64,000 nucleotides of DNA, from contig NC_092323.1 of NCBI RefSeq assembly GCF_036785885.1, positions 10,982,501 to 11,046,500 of the forward strand. Reading direction: 5' to 3'. The position numbers and the translations under genes are program-made. Source of the stretch: Coffea arabica. Taxonomy: Eukaryota; Streptophyta; Magnoliopsida; Gentianales; Rubiaceae. This document shows, piece by piece, positions 27,480 to 42,900 of the stretch (the stretch's first letter is position 1; every line of letters starts with the position of its first letter). Under the pieces are notes generated by a model. It saw only the letters and a list, made by a program, of their open reading frames with translations. It made no database searches and was not told where the DNA came from.

Positions 27480-30400
27480 TGTAGAGAATGATAGTAGCAG
27501 TAGTAGTGATCCTATTCTTCTTCTTGCATCATGACAACTCCCATACTTTGGGTGTTGTGCAGAAGAAAGAGGATGGAGCCGAGTCTTTTGTTTGTTTTAT
27601 TATGGAAGTTACTCAACTAAACCGCACGTGTTCAGCATTAGAACATGCTTATAGAGTACATATTATTTTAGGCTATCCAATCTAATCAGTAATCACCCAA
27701 GATTATGACCTTTCACTGTTATTTCTCCCTAATTGAAAGGTTGTTTGAAACTGTTCCCCAAGGATCTTTTAAGATACAAGATTTCAAGATTTTGTACATC
27801 TTGCCCTTCATCTCCCTTGAAATAAGGATAGTCATTGGCCACATTTATTGCAGTAATTTTCAGTACTTTCTCGAAGTAAGTTGCGAGCTAAAACACTACA
27901 ACTCTTTTTAGCCTCCCACGCACTCTTCAACTTAGTTGCTTGTATTCTTTAGTGGCACTGTTCAGCGAGTAAATTGAAGTGCTAGGAACTAATTTAGAAG
28001 CGCGAAAATCACTTTTATTCATTTTTTTCTTCAAAATATTATGCATCTTAAACTTTTTTTCTCAAATTAGATTAGACTTCATAAGGCACTAACATTGAAT
28101 TGATGTACATTTTGTGCAAATCATGCCCTGCAATGTGAAAAAGTGAGAATAACTAAGAAGATCATTGAAACTGCCAACATTGTTGACATCTTGTTCTTGA
28201 ATATCTAGCAATATCCAGGCTTTTTTGCTTGCTTCCTTTCTTTAGTGTCAATTTGTTGTCAGTCTGAATCATGACCGAAAACCCCTCATTATCTTTCGCT
28301 TTGTTTGTATGCACCAGTACCAGTAGAAATCAAATGCTTCCAAAGTTAAGTTCGCAAAAAGTCAGCCAAAAACGTAGTAGGACCCTTCATTCTGGCAAAG
28401 GTGAAAACGTAGTAGGACCATGCAATTCAACCCAACTTTCTCATCGGTCGCTTGACTTAAAGTTCAAACCTATTGATTACAATCTTCTAATCACTAGGAT
28501 AATCACCTCATGCAAGCAATTAATAGATTCTCATTTTGACCCATCTGAGCCTTTTATGTCGCCTTTCTTCTAATAGTTCCTATAGTTGAGAAGGTTTCAC
28601 TTTTCAGACATTGGTTTTCAGTTTTCCTCGAGAACACAAATTAGGCAACAAAACAAAACCGAAAAAAAAAAAAAGGAAAAAGATGTGCTTGCTGTACAGT
28701 GAAAGGTGAAATGGCCTTAATATGATATATTTTCATGGCTAACATAAAGGAAATACACAGGACAAATGTATTATATGTTTATTACATTAATAATGGAAAG
28801 ATGAAGATTAAAATTCCAGAATGCGAGTATCCATGTACTCCCTCCTCTACTTCGAGCCTTGGACCGTTCATTAATTTAACCATTTGTTGGTTGGGGGTTT
28901 TCCACAAGGACAAAAATCAACTGCTAATTTTGATGCTTTTATGGCATGATCAGTCTTTGGTTTAAGCATCAAGTTTGGTGGTTGTGGCCAGCTTTGTCCT
29001 TCTCACATGGCCACCGTTAGCCATCTTCCAAATTTACCAGCCACTGATTGAACTCAACATTCTTGATTGTACAAGAGGGCGCCATGCATAGTACTACTAG
29101 TAGCTGTAGGAGGAGTACATTTTATTCACTTGCAAGTCCATAGAGTGCCCTTATATATATAGCCAGCCAGCCAGCCATATAGGGTACAAAACATGCATAA
29201 AACTTGAGGGAACCGATTAAAAAGCTGATGCAAAAAGTTGTGGGCTATTTGTATGGATGGCTAGGATGCATGTAAAGACAATATTATTGATGAATGCCAT
29301 CATAACTTAGGTCTAGGCTTCAAATTTATTGCCGGTGTAGTTGTTTTCATTTTGCATGTGCAAGCTAGCTTTGACAATGCAATGGATTATTGGTAGTAGT
29401 ACAGTTCTTTGTACGAATGATATAGAGGGGAAAATGATACCGCATCATTAAGTTTTTTAGTACAGGGATCATTTTCTATGACAGAGAATTCTCAAACCCC
29501 AGAAGCAATTTGTTTTCTTTGTTTAATTAGAACGTACTGCTGTGTTTAAGTAATGGAAACTGATAGTTATACGAGTACTAAATAGGGAATATTCGATCCA
29601 AACTCTGGTTTGTGCATTCAGACCAGTTACTTCTACCTCGTTTGTATGTTGGAATAGTAGGAAGAGAGATCAAGAAATCATTAATAGGAAATTTGTCTAA
29701 GAACTTATTAAATGTTACTAATACCTACAGCTCTTAATAAAAAAGATTTACATATCGAGGACCCAATTAACACCGGTACTATTTAAATGCATACAACTAA
29801 ATTTGTTTGCATCAATTAGATACTTTCTCAATTTAATGTTATTTTTTAAAAAACTAACATATGGACTCCTTCAAGTTAGTGTTAACCCATCATACGTTCG
29901 ACCAATCCTTGATAGAGTCGGTTTCAACTCTAATTATTATTATTTTTAAACTCTAAAATGACCTTGTTTAGTTTATTATTAGATCTTAGTCATGTTTACC
30001 TTGTTTTTCACACAAATGGTATCCTAGAATGATTTTTCAAAAAAAAAAAAAAAAAAAAAAGCTACTATCAAACACTTGATATTGGCAGCGAATGATTGGT
30101 GAATAATCAATTGCACAAGTTTGAAGACTTTGAAGGCGTTACATCATCTACAATTTGGATTTTTCCAGTTAAATTTCCCAATACATGAACTGTAGCCAAT
30201 ATTCAATTTGGGGCAGTAAAATTGAGAAGGAAGATAGTGGGATCTTGTGCATCTATATCACTTCAGAACATCGACCACCTGCTACATTGATCGGTGAATA
30301 TTCAAGAAGAAGTATACAACCAACAAGAAGGTCCTATGCAGTTGTGCATTGTCTCCTGAGATGGACATGAATAAATAGCATGCAAACTGAGATGAAGTTT

Positions 30401-32500
30401 GTAGGTAGACATATCAGTAATTGCTGGGTCTAATGCCCACCCCATGTCCAGTTTTCTGGACCTATTGATGGCTCGGTTACAAATACTTCTTTTGTACTAA
30501 ATGCGAAGTGTACATAAATGAACAAAACATGCTGGTTTTCATGTCAAGCCACAGGGCAAAAGAAAGGATGCAAAAATAATCCTCAACACTTTGCCTTTTA
30601 GTGGTAAAGAAATAGCAGCATTGCAATATTAATGCAGAATGCATCACCCTCCTCAATGGCATTCATAGGGCCATTGGGATGATAAAAAAATTTATATGCG
30701 TTTGTGTTTTTCATTGTTTTGGAAAGAATATTGGCTTAATTATAGTTTATCCTTCTATAGCTTAGCAGTATTCACCCAACCCTACTGCAATTACAAAATT
30801 TATCCATGACCCTTTTATAGTTTAAACTAGAGTGTCAAAATGACGGAACTTATCCTCCATAAAAAAAGCTGACTAAAATGTTAAAGGTGCCCCAATGTCA
30901 AGATGGAAATTATTTGTTAACCAATGACTAAATAGATATTTGAAAACTATAAAAGGGTTATATAGAAAAATACTATGACATGGGTGCTAAAGTCTTATCC
31001 ATAGTCCATAATATGTAAATTTATATGAGTACACTGTCAGTGTATAATTTTTTTATACACTAACAGGTTTAAATCATGCCACATAACATGAATCCAAATT
31101 TAAAATTTAAATTATGCATATGTGGCATAAATTCATAACTATTAGTATAAAAAAAATCACTACACTGTTAGTGTATAAAAAGTTAATCCCATTTATATAT
31201 CTTCGCTAATTTAGTTATTTTAATTTTTAAATAAAGATAATCTTGACGTTTCAACTAGGTTTATTATATGGAGGACTGTCACTTTAATACTTAAAACCAA
31301 ATCTAAATCATGAAAAATTATATATAACTTTGAGAGAATCATATGAAAAATGCTGAACCATACAGCTTACCCTAAAGTTTTATAGCATGCAAAATAAATT
31401 TGAATTATCTAAACAGAAAGAGCCAGGCGGAATTATCTTATCTTAATCTATTTAACGGTTGAGCTACACATTTCCAGCTGGAATCAATGCAGATTGAGAA
31501 CAGTACAAATAGAAAAAATTAAATTGATGAGTGGCAAGTGAAGTTCTTGAGTTGAACTTATCTTAGTTCTATCAATCAATTGATAATTACTGGAGTACTT
31601 GACTGTAATTCTTCAATTCTGTCGCCAATATGTGATCTCAAACATCGACTATATCCTCTGAAACTTCATGTAATTAATCCCACCTATCAAAGTCGCTCGG
31701 AATTAATCTGATGATGATGTCAATGAACCACTGAATTTGTATGAATGGAGTATCCATTAACCTGTCAAATTAATGTCACATTTCGTCATTAGCTGTCTAG
31801 ATTTTCTGTTTGTAAAAGCACATCTATTTTTTTTTAAAAAAAAAAAAAGTTCATCATGGAATATATATATATTTATCCATACGAGTCCTTTCAAGCTTCA
31901 ACTCATACAAAGACGTGGCTGAATTTGATAGCAGATTCTAGCTAGTAATTGCTAAGTCTATAACATACATGCATGAATATTCAGCTGGACAAGAAAAATT
32001 ATTTGGGAGCATGTGCAAGGACCTGTGGTTAGAGAACAGAGATCAAAGATTATTACCTCACAACCACCTAACATCTTAGCAATGTAGGGCAGTTCACATG
32101 AGGGTTGTCCCAAACCCATGTCATCTTTTTTCATGGCCATCAGAAAATGAAGTCCATTCCTGCTTAATTAATTGAAGTGTGTTGTCTATCAGCTAGACTT
32201 TACGTCCACATGATTTGATTTTGGAAAATGTCCAAAACATAGGTTCCCCTTATTGACAAAGGGAAGGGGACAAGCTAGAAAGTTAGACTCAGGAGTCATT
32301 CCATCCCTATGGCCCTGCGTTTATCTCATCCAAGAACATATGTTAAAAGCTTTGTCAAATCTTAGGATAGGGGCCTTGATTTTCTTTGTTCATGGACTTT
32401 TCGCCCTCTTGATAAGTATGAAATTTCTTGCCTAGTTTTTTTCTTACCATCAATAATATTTCTCCTCATGTTTGAGATTACCTCACCTAATTTAAGAAGT
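27480..32500. other. Gene-free region between PRAF and the GST pseudogene
   Basis: No gene is recognised over about 5 kb. The first few hundred bases upstream of 27018 carry the presumed PRAF 5' UTR and promoter. A (gcca)n-like run lies near 29160-29176, a 22-base poly-A near 30040, and a foldback repeat at 31026-31185. The ORFs are short and unremarkable. Confidence 0.5.
31026..31185. repeat. Foldback, MITE-like inverted repeat
   Basis: The left end, tacactgtcagtgtata, is matched by tacactgttagtgtata at the right end. Each end is itself near-palindromic, and the left arm contains tttatacactaacag, an inverted match. Internally catgccacataa and tatgtggcat also pair. There is no coding potential; a TIR or MITE origin is inferred from symmetry. 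Confidence 0.55.
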
Positions 32501-32599
32501 TTTCATATTATATACGTACAAGTTGGGCATCGACGACGGATTGCAATATCGGAAATGCATAGGATCGATATTTCACGAAGGAAACAATAATACCTTGAA

Positions 32600-33130
32600 A
32601 TTTCACAAAAATCATAGTAGTAATATCTGTTAAAGAAATAGGATGGAAAGAACTAAGATGCCGGCGAAATCCCAACACCTTGTCAATAATAATCAGCCCA
32701 GAATCGAGCCCGGCTCGTTCATAAGCAGAACAAGGCATCAATGGAGGGGAAAGCCAAGTCTCAGCAATGTACTGCACAACTGGGTTTGATTTTGAAGTAA
32801 TACTATTTTGCCTCCAAATATCTCTTCTTCTTCGTATTCATAGGCAACACCTTTCTCAGCCAATACAAATTTGACCTATTGCAGTAGGGACTCGTCCAGA
32901 AACCAAGAAAATCGACATGAGCTTTAATTTAGGATTTCCAGTGCCATGAGTTTCTGTTTATATAAAAGGGTTATCTGCAGTAAGTGTGAAATTCTATGCA
33001 GATAGACTAGTGTTGCTAAGCACGAACAAGCGAGCCTCGCTAGGTTCGTCCATGCAGGATTATTTTTTATATGGGGTAACTTGGATAGTTGGCACCACGC
33101 AAATAGAATTTACAAAGATGGTGCTTATGG
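32600..33130 (-). pseudogene. GST (tau-class) pseudogene: exon 1, start of intron and promoter copy
   Basis: Plus-strand sequence here aligns by eye with the antisense of the intact GST gene at about 35390-36010. The exon-1 equivalent is about 32678-32918, and the TATA-like block ttatataaaagg is retained near 32958. It is broken in several ways: about 60 bp is missing after 32780, removing the part that codes for the glutathione-binding Glu-Ser pair; a one-base loss near the conserved Arg after the catalytic region shifts the frame; and no exon 2 follows. It is a partial tandem duplicate lying 3' of the intact gene in its direction of transcription. Confidence 0.85.
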
Positions 33131-34402
33131 CTTATGCACAGCCAGCCGTCTCACAGCCCAAAACAAAAATAAAAAGGTACTGTCGTTTTATACATGATGG
33201 ATAATCACTACAAGAAATAACTTCTAGAACCAAAAAAAAAAAAAAAAAGTCGTCTGTTAAATACAAAACCAGTATATGCAGGATATATACAGAACGGTGG
33301 GAAAGAGGCAAGAATGGTTTTCAGTACATCTACTAGTGAATTGTGTGACATCAATTCAGCATAATATAATTCATGACAAACTACTTATATAACAAAGATG
33401 TCATATTTGATTATTATTCATGTACTAATATACTTTTTAATAAGAATCCAAAGTTGTATACATAAATCTATTAGATTTTTCTTTTTTTTTTTGGGTGATC
33501 AGAAGGGAGGAGCATCGGGGCATCACAAGTTCCGTCTTACCCTATTCAAGATAAAATGGTCATTTTCTTTTTCTTTTTTTACACCATACTATAAATCATC
33601 TACACTTTACTTGTAATTTATTTACACTCTATTCCAACTTATATACATACACTCGAGGACAAATTTATTTGATATGAAAATTGTGAGCCCCAATCCACAG
33701 GTGCGGATGGATTGGGGTGGACTTTTGCAGACATTACACGGTTGATGAACAGACACTAATTGCCATTACGAAATAACAAAAAGCTTTATCTCATAAAAAT
33801 GACAGAGACATTTCAATTTTCAAGACCATTTAAACGCCTTGGTTTACATGCAAACTTGCAAATCAACACACATATACATTTGAAATAGCTTACAATGCTG
33901 CAGAATTAGGCTGAACATTGAACACTAATTAATGAAGTTATATTTTATGTAATTATATATTAGATGAAGTTGTACCCTTTCTCTCTTTTTCTCTCTCTCT
34001 CTCTTTTGCGTAACCTGTTTGAGGATAGACTTCAAACCTTAAAAAGATACAAGAATTTCCACTTTTTATATGAATTGAAATTTGAAAGTGTGTGCCACCA
34101 ATGTAAAGAAAGTGCATCATCAGAAACCCGATTTCTTTGGAAATAAAAAGATGATGAAATAGCTAATCACCGAGTTTACAAAGTACAGCTGCCTGAAGTC
34201 GAATTGGAAGGGCCCAAGGCCTAATTGGACTCATTCTCCCGTACTTTCTGCCCACAAACAACCAAATACATGAAAGAAAAGGATATGGAGAACGACTATT
34301 TTCCATTCCTTTATTCTTTTTCTTTTATTAGCGATCGATCCAAAGCACAAAAAGATAAAAAAAGGAGAAAGTGATCGATCCCAACAATGCCATGCAATTT
34401 CT
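33130..34402. other. Rest of duplicated GST upstream block plus unrelated insertions
   Basis: At 33750-33835 a block (gaacagacactaattgccattacga and following) matches 36225-36295 upstream of the intact GST, so the duplication reaches at least this far. The stretch between, about 33200-33700, has no counterpart there and is an insertion or diverged sequence. A (CT)n run lies near 33990-34005. No gene is seen. Confidence 0.55.
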
Positions 34403-35784
<1,382 letters not shown>

Positions 35785-35846
35785 TCAAAAACTTGCTCTG
35801 CTTTGATTTCTAGCTGTAATGATGATTTCCACTGCCATGAATCTCT

Positions 35847-35856
35847 CTTTATATAG
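35847..35856 (-). promoter_or_regulatory. TATA box of the GST gene
   Basis: On the minus strand the sequence is ctatataaag, about 75 bases upstream of the start codon. The equivalent position in the pseudogene copy also keeps a TATA-like motif. Confidence 0.6.
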
Positions 35857-35859
35857 AAA

Positions 35860-36958
35860 AATTATCTAATATAGATGTTGAATTCTATGCAAATATTGTT
35901 GCTAAGCACATCCAAAAGAGCCTTGTTCGGCTCGTCCATCCAGGGTTAATTTGTCTTGGGGTGCTTTAATATATACAACTTAGAAAGATGGTTTTATGTG
36001 CTGCCGGCAAACTCATGAAAGAAAATAATTAAGCAATAAATTTACTTTGTGATCCTCTTGCTGAATGAACTGGTGATTTACGTCATGAGATTATGGTTAT
36101 TAGGTTGAAATTTTTTGGATTTCTGTTCATGGTGCAACCTTCATTTTCCGGGTTTTCCCTTTTTTATTTGGCGGGGAGGGGAGCCGTTTGGGGTACAATA
36201 TACAGAAGATGATCATCCCAAAAGAGAACAAACACTGGCTGCCATTACGAGCTTCATCCCGTTGAGATGACAACAGATATTACAAGGCCATTTGCTTTCT
36301 GTCAATAATTTCTTTCTCAGTTAGAACCCCACAACACTGCCCTCAATTTCTCAGCCATTTTCTCCCCATCTTGGACGTAACTCTTCTCTACCTTGAAACA
36401 TAGAAAGTATCCCATCATAGCTTTGCAATGTGGAAAAAGCCATACAACATTGGAAAATTTTATGAGAGCAAACCAATGAGAACATTCGCAGTTTCTATGT
36501 GGTTCTGCTTTGCTTGGTCATAGATATCTCAGATGAAAAGTGTAGCCAAGTAGGAGCTTTCAGCATCTAGCCGTGTGCAGTAGAAGTTAACCGCAAGGTT
36601 AGCAAGACAGCTGCTGTTTAGGTCCTAAATGAGAGCAGTTCATGTGACGCATGTCCCCAAGAAGATAGGGACAGCAGCTGTTAACATCAAATTATACCGC
36701 AAAAGATATACTGACAATTAGAAGAGGCAATCAACTTAGGGGAAGAGCTTAAACCATCAAAGCACTGCTGAAATTTCACAAGCGATAATGCAACTGATGA
36801 AGTTGTATATGACCAATAATCGGCAAAGAACCAATCCATTCACATTTTTAACTGTTCTGTACACTGTACAGCCAAAAAAAAGAATTACGCTTCCAAAAAT
36901 GTGAGAGAAAAAATACAACGGGGAGACTTGGGTAGGGTATGAAGAGAGACATGCCATA
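35860..36958. other. GST upstream region and ATG5 3' flank
   Basis: No coding gene is seen. 35860-36295 is the GST upstream block shared with the pseudogene copy. 36300-36958 is probably ATG5 3' UTR and downstream sequence. It contains a local GC-richer stretch (ggcggggaggggagccg near 36168) but no recognisable element. Confidence 0.5.
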
Positions 36959-39900
36959 TCATACGGTAATTGGTTCTTGAACTCTGACATATACACTAAT
37001 ATGAAGGAAGTGCTCAGGATTCATCAAGTTGTTTACCACCCATGCAAAGGGAATCTCCAACTTTGGTTCAATTCCTTGAATGCGAATGAGCTTTACATCA
37101 GCCGTCTCTGATAGAGAGCAGGAATCCTGACATTCACGCACTGATTCTCCTGTATCTTCTGGACTTCTTGCACTGCCTGTGTCGCTTGCCTCTTCTAATG
37201 CTGATCCCTCTCCATCCTCCACTTGAGGCAAAGACATGCTATCATTAGGCAAAGATTTGTCAGGAAAAAGCTCTGGAAGAAGGGCTTTGACAGCATCGCC
37301 CAATGTGAAGCATTTCCCTGCAGTCACAGATGTGCATAGCAAGTGCTTATTTGCCATGACCAAAGTTGTTATCATAATAATGAACAAGAAGGAACAATTT
37401 TGAATAGACAACATGTCCTCCTAGTTTAACGGGTAATTAATTACTAATATATTATAGTGTGCGCTAAGTTTCTCATTGTTACATATGACTCAAAATGGAA
37501 GGGATGTTGAATACAGGGATGTTTGAACATGATGTGGCTAGGCATAATTTTGTTAGTGTGGTCCTTATAGACTATAGTGAACATATTCTGGAGCGCTGCA
37601 ACTAAGACTGTCCACCTCCGCCACCTAAAAAAATATAGGCGACCACTATCCTTGTATTAGCAATAGCCATCAATGGTGTTTTGAGCAATATAATATGGCT
37701 ACTCCATAGCATTGCCAGAACAGCATACCGGCTTATTAACCAATTCTTTTAAGTTATTTGCCTGAAGGATGTTGAGCAAGTAGCAACAGCCAAAACTAAG
37801 CTGTTAACAGGGAAAATCAGGCATGGAAAACTAGTTTATGCTTAATCTTAAGACTTAATACCACATCACAATTTTCAGGAATCAAAATCACAAGATGAAA
37901 GACATCAAAAGCAAAAGTTTCTTATGGAAAACTTGCACGCATGTTCAGCCCCAAAATCAAGACAAAGGAATCATGACAGATTGAACAAACTAACCTCCAA
38001 TTACCCAAGTTATAACCTTCTAGAGTTCTCTCTAAAACCATACCATCCATGGGCAGTGTTAGAAGGTTTAAAGGTATCCATGGGTAATGATTCGCAAGAT
38101 GAAGTTAAGAGCTCACTTGCCAGCTTTGAGTAGACCTAGGAATGAATATCTTTGATGTTAAAGCAAGAATTCTTATTACCATTGTCATGAATCTCAACCG
38201 GGCGGTTTATATAAGACACTTTATCCCAATTATCAACCAGAGGCGCGTCTTCCACATCATCAAAATCTTCATTGACACGTCGAACATACAACCTAACAGG
38301 AATTCTACCTGCCAGAGCACAGAATTGAAGGTGAAGGATGCAAATGACCAAAAAATGTGTAAAAACAGATATGAGTTACTTTCTATCCTCCTCCCTGCAA
38401 ATCAAGTAAAGGACCATATCTCAAACCAGAATGAAGCATGTTTTTGTTCCTCTATTTTATCAGTTGCAATATGGACCCCATACCAGCCTGATTTCAGATA
38501 AATGGCATCACAGGAGAAGCTAGCACTTAGACATAGCAAACATCAACTAACCAAACCTAATGGTGAAACCTGAAATTGAAAAATTAGCATATGTCCATCT
38601 AGATTACCAGCAAGTTCTGAAGAAAAGCATAGTATGGTGATCTATAAATACAAGCTAAAGCATGTGAAATGAAATATCTGAAAAACTAAGGGAGGCAGGG
38701 AAATGCCATGCACTATTTTGATTACATACATGTCATGTATACCCAACCTGAACATGCTCAAATCTTCTCACCTGCTTTAATTGTTGCACTAGCTTCTGCA
38801 TCAGCAGCACTTTGCCGATATTTTAAAGAGGATGTGTTCAACTTTATTGAAAAGTCATCTCCACCTAAGCCAAGTTTCAGCTTTGATGAAACCCGGATAT
38901 AGGCTTCCAAGTTACCTGACCATGATTTATTGATGGAATCAGATTGCTTTCAGAAGAAAATGTAATTTAACAAATTAACAAGTTCAGAAGTAGAGTAGTT
39001 CCCACTTCATCAAGTAGCTAGTGATTTTTCATTATCCTACGATCTAAATAAGACACGCAAAAATATCAGAATAAAGCTCTTGCACTTCTTCTACAACAGC
39101 CAAAGTATTAGTTCCTTTTCAATTAAAAGCTGTAAAAGAAATGATATCTATCTATCTACTGATATTTATGCCTAACATAAAGGAAATCCAACTGATTTAG
39201 TATATAAAGCGAAACAAATAGGATAACTACAAGAAACTTATAATTTTAAGATAATCGGGCCACTTTCGTGTCACGATGCCATAACACTAGCATCTAAAAC
39301 TCCAGAAAGAAAAGACAGATATAACAGTTTAAATCTTATACACAATACAACTATCATGCAACCCTACAACAAAACATTTGAAAACAAAGCAATGAAAAGG
39401 AATGGAAATAATCAACTTCCTCTCCAACATCAATAGTGAATAATCAACCGTACAATGGACAATTCAAAAGAGGACACTCAGAATCTATAATTATCATCTG
39501 AAAGTAACCAACAGATCCGAATTTCAATATTACATGTTATCTTGCGCCAATTTAAGCTTTGAATCTTTTCCATCCCATTGGCTTTCATGAAGATCAATTT
39601 GTAAATTTCAAGGCCTAACATTCCTAACATATATCTCGTGATAGAAGTCTCAGTCAACCTCAAAGGGAAGGGAAAAGCAAAAAAGCACTGGGTAATTTCA
39701 CGTGATTCAGGTATGCAACCAGATTAGATATGTGCCACCTCCCACCCACCTTTGGGGGCACCCAAGAAAAAGGAAAAAAATTATTAAAATCACGATCCTC
39801 ATCCTGACCTGTGCTTTTGCTCCACATTGTTATCAAGTATAGTGTAATCATGTTAAAACAGAATGCAAAGGTGTGAAACAAGAACTCAGGAAGCAAGAAA

Positions 39901-42900
39901 GCTAATGGTGTGGTACAATACCATTAAGGACAGAGCGCCAAAGTTCTGACTGATCAGATTGCGACATATTCATCACATTTTTGCAGTTACCATTGACTAT
40001 GTACGCTGCCTGCAGAAGATTCAGGAACCCTCTAGATTTAGGTTGGCACAAAATGCTTGAAACTTAAAGAGTTGTTATGAAAATAAAAAATCATTTGGAA
40101 AGCAATAAGAAATTAAGAAGTATACTAACCAGACTAACTTAGGTTCCAGAATACATTTTTTATCCAATGCAGATATCTTCCCTTTTTTCTGACATTCTTG
40201 TGTGTTTTGGAGGATATCTCCAAGATCATTCCAGAAGTGCCAGACAATCATTAATTAAATATTAGAGGGAATCTAATTGAAATTATTTTGTTCTACTATT
40301 ACTTGGATGTAAGGCACAAATATAATTTTTTGCTGTCATGCCCATTCATTTCCTATTTTTATGGATAGAGGACCACATTTTCCATTCTATTCATCAAATT
40401 TCCAATTTTTCTACTACATTAAATGCGACAATGTTATGAAAGTTGAAATCATGTTCAATCCACCAGAATTACTAAAGTACATTTAATGAAACTCAACAAA
40501 GAAGGTATGTAACTGCAAATATAGCCATGGAAGGAAATGTGGTTCAACCTATATGAAGAGGAAAATTGTGTGGCTCCACAATAACAAAACAAAGACAATA
40601 AACAATCCATGATAAAATGAAAGAAAAAAGGATGAATAATATGTAAACCAACTGAAAGCTAGAATGACAAATTTTCTATTAAATTCTCTAGGAAAAATAT
40701 GAACATCATAGAAACAGCTAAAGAGATACTATACCTAACCTCTTTCAATGAATTAATAAAGCTCCATTTTACACTATCTTCACCTTCACATGGAGTTAGA
40801 ATATTTCCTGGATATCCTCTAAAATGTACCTGCAACAGCATAAGGAAAATTATTGCAAAACCAAATTCTACAGAATAAGTAAGTAGCTTAAATCTTTCTG
40901 CAATTGCAACATGCCAAGCTGACCCCAGGTTGTTATATGACAACCCAACAAAATTACTTACCCATTTGGTTCACATTAGGCAATGGCAACAACTATGACC
41001 CCTCAATAATAATGGATTTACGTGGGATTCCTTTTGCTGAAAACTGATGTTTGGGAGTATTTGTATCGGTATAGGAATCAGCATATTTAAGGTTTTTCTT
41101 TTTTTTGGGTTTTTTTTTTGTTGTTTTGTTGGGGGGGGGGGGGGGGGTGTTATCGCCTCAATGGCTCTGTTCTCTGTTGAAACCTTCTGTTATAGTCCCG
41201 CTAGTCATCAGCCCTTCATCAAATGCTTGTGATGGACTAATTTCCACAACATCAATTGCTCTACCTCAAATCTCCATAACCTCCAGATCTCCATCCAATT
41301 TTCCCCTTTGATTTGATGTTTCAACAAAATCAACAAATACCCAACAAAAATGGTTCAAAACCACCTCCAACTCATGGCAGATTCGCGGCTTTTCCAAATA
41401 AATCAAGAACAGAATCCATGCATGGCAACACTACCTGGTTACCAAATTCTCTGAATCTACCAAAATTCGAGTTTAAATCACAAAGAAAAAAAGTCCCACC
41501 ATGGCAGCACCCATATTCTATAGTCAGGATGTTGAATTGAGAGAAGAGAGAGCTCCATAAAGGGTGGAGCAAGAAGGGAAGAGAGCAAACAGGAAAGAAG
41601 AAAATGTAGATGGAGAAGACAGAGAATGATGAAGGCTTGCGGTCTTTTGTGCTTTTGCCTTTACTTTTTTTATTAAAAATAAAGTGCTTAAAATTATGGA
41701 ATCCAAATGAAAGTGTCCAATTTGGTCGGTAATGGCCATTGACCACTTTTGGCTCTTCCATAGTGATAGAGTCATACCTATAGGTGTCAACCGACCATCA
41801 TGTAAGGGATTTGAGACATCAAAACCCATTCCATAGTGGCGATTCCCCCAAACCAAATGGGTGGTAAGAATACGATCACGCATTCTGCAGTATTAGATAT
41901 TAAGCCACTTCGACAACTTATGTGGCTAAACAAGGAGATGTATCTAGCAGCATTTTTATCATTTTAATGCAACTATCTTGCTTTTCTTCATATAAAAAAC
42001 GACATACGCTATATGCTTTAAAAGGATAGCATAATAGCACAAGATTGAAAACTTTACACAAGTATTTTTAATGCAACAATAATAAAGCAACAAACTAATT
42101 CATAGCAAAAAGTAGCCAAATCTTCTCCTTTGACATTTCAGAAGAGTCTAAAAGAGCAGAAAACCCTTCTGACCACAAAATTTATTTGGCAATAAAATTG
42201 AATATGTAAGTTATCTGTCTGATGTAAGCAAATTAATAAACTCCAAAGTATGAAAATAAAGTATAACCAATGGTATAAACGTCTATAAGATTTCAGAGAA
42301 ATACAAATGGCAAACATATACCGTGAGATTCCAGGGCCTTTCCGGTTCTGCACAAAGAAGGTCATAAAGTACTCCTGTGGGAATATACCTGAAAAAAGCA
42401 TGAAAATTTCAGTTAAGAGAAATGAAAGATAAGCAGATACCTTCAAGAAAACTTATACAATTAAGCAAAAAGTTTTTGTGCCAATGTGCATGAAACAGTG
42501 ATCGTCCCAAATAACAGCTACCAAGAATATGCATTCTTTAGTCAATATAATGTTGATAAGCAAAAGTTACGCTATGGTGACATGAGAAGTCCAGTGCTGG
42601 ACAGAAAACTTTAAATAAAACAATAAAAATAGTCTATGTCATACAAAACAACATTTCCAATTGAGAAAAAACAGTAGCAAATAACAAAATTACTCTTTTT
42701 CTTTTTCCATAACCATGCACTCAAGTGTGAAAGAGCTTTGGTAGAAGTTTTAATCAAGAGAAAGTGACAGTAATTGAGTTCAAATTGTAAAATATTCCTC
42801 ATTTACTAGATTTTTTTATTCTTCTTCATTCTGAATTTCTTACGCACCACCCCGATTGTGCAACATACTGCAGGAAACAGAATGCATCACCATGGGTAGG

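Noticed and set aside
37924-38133. Plus-strand frame of 69 codons within the ATG5 locus
   Set aside because: It lies in an ATG5 intron on the opposite strand, with no domain and no splice partner.
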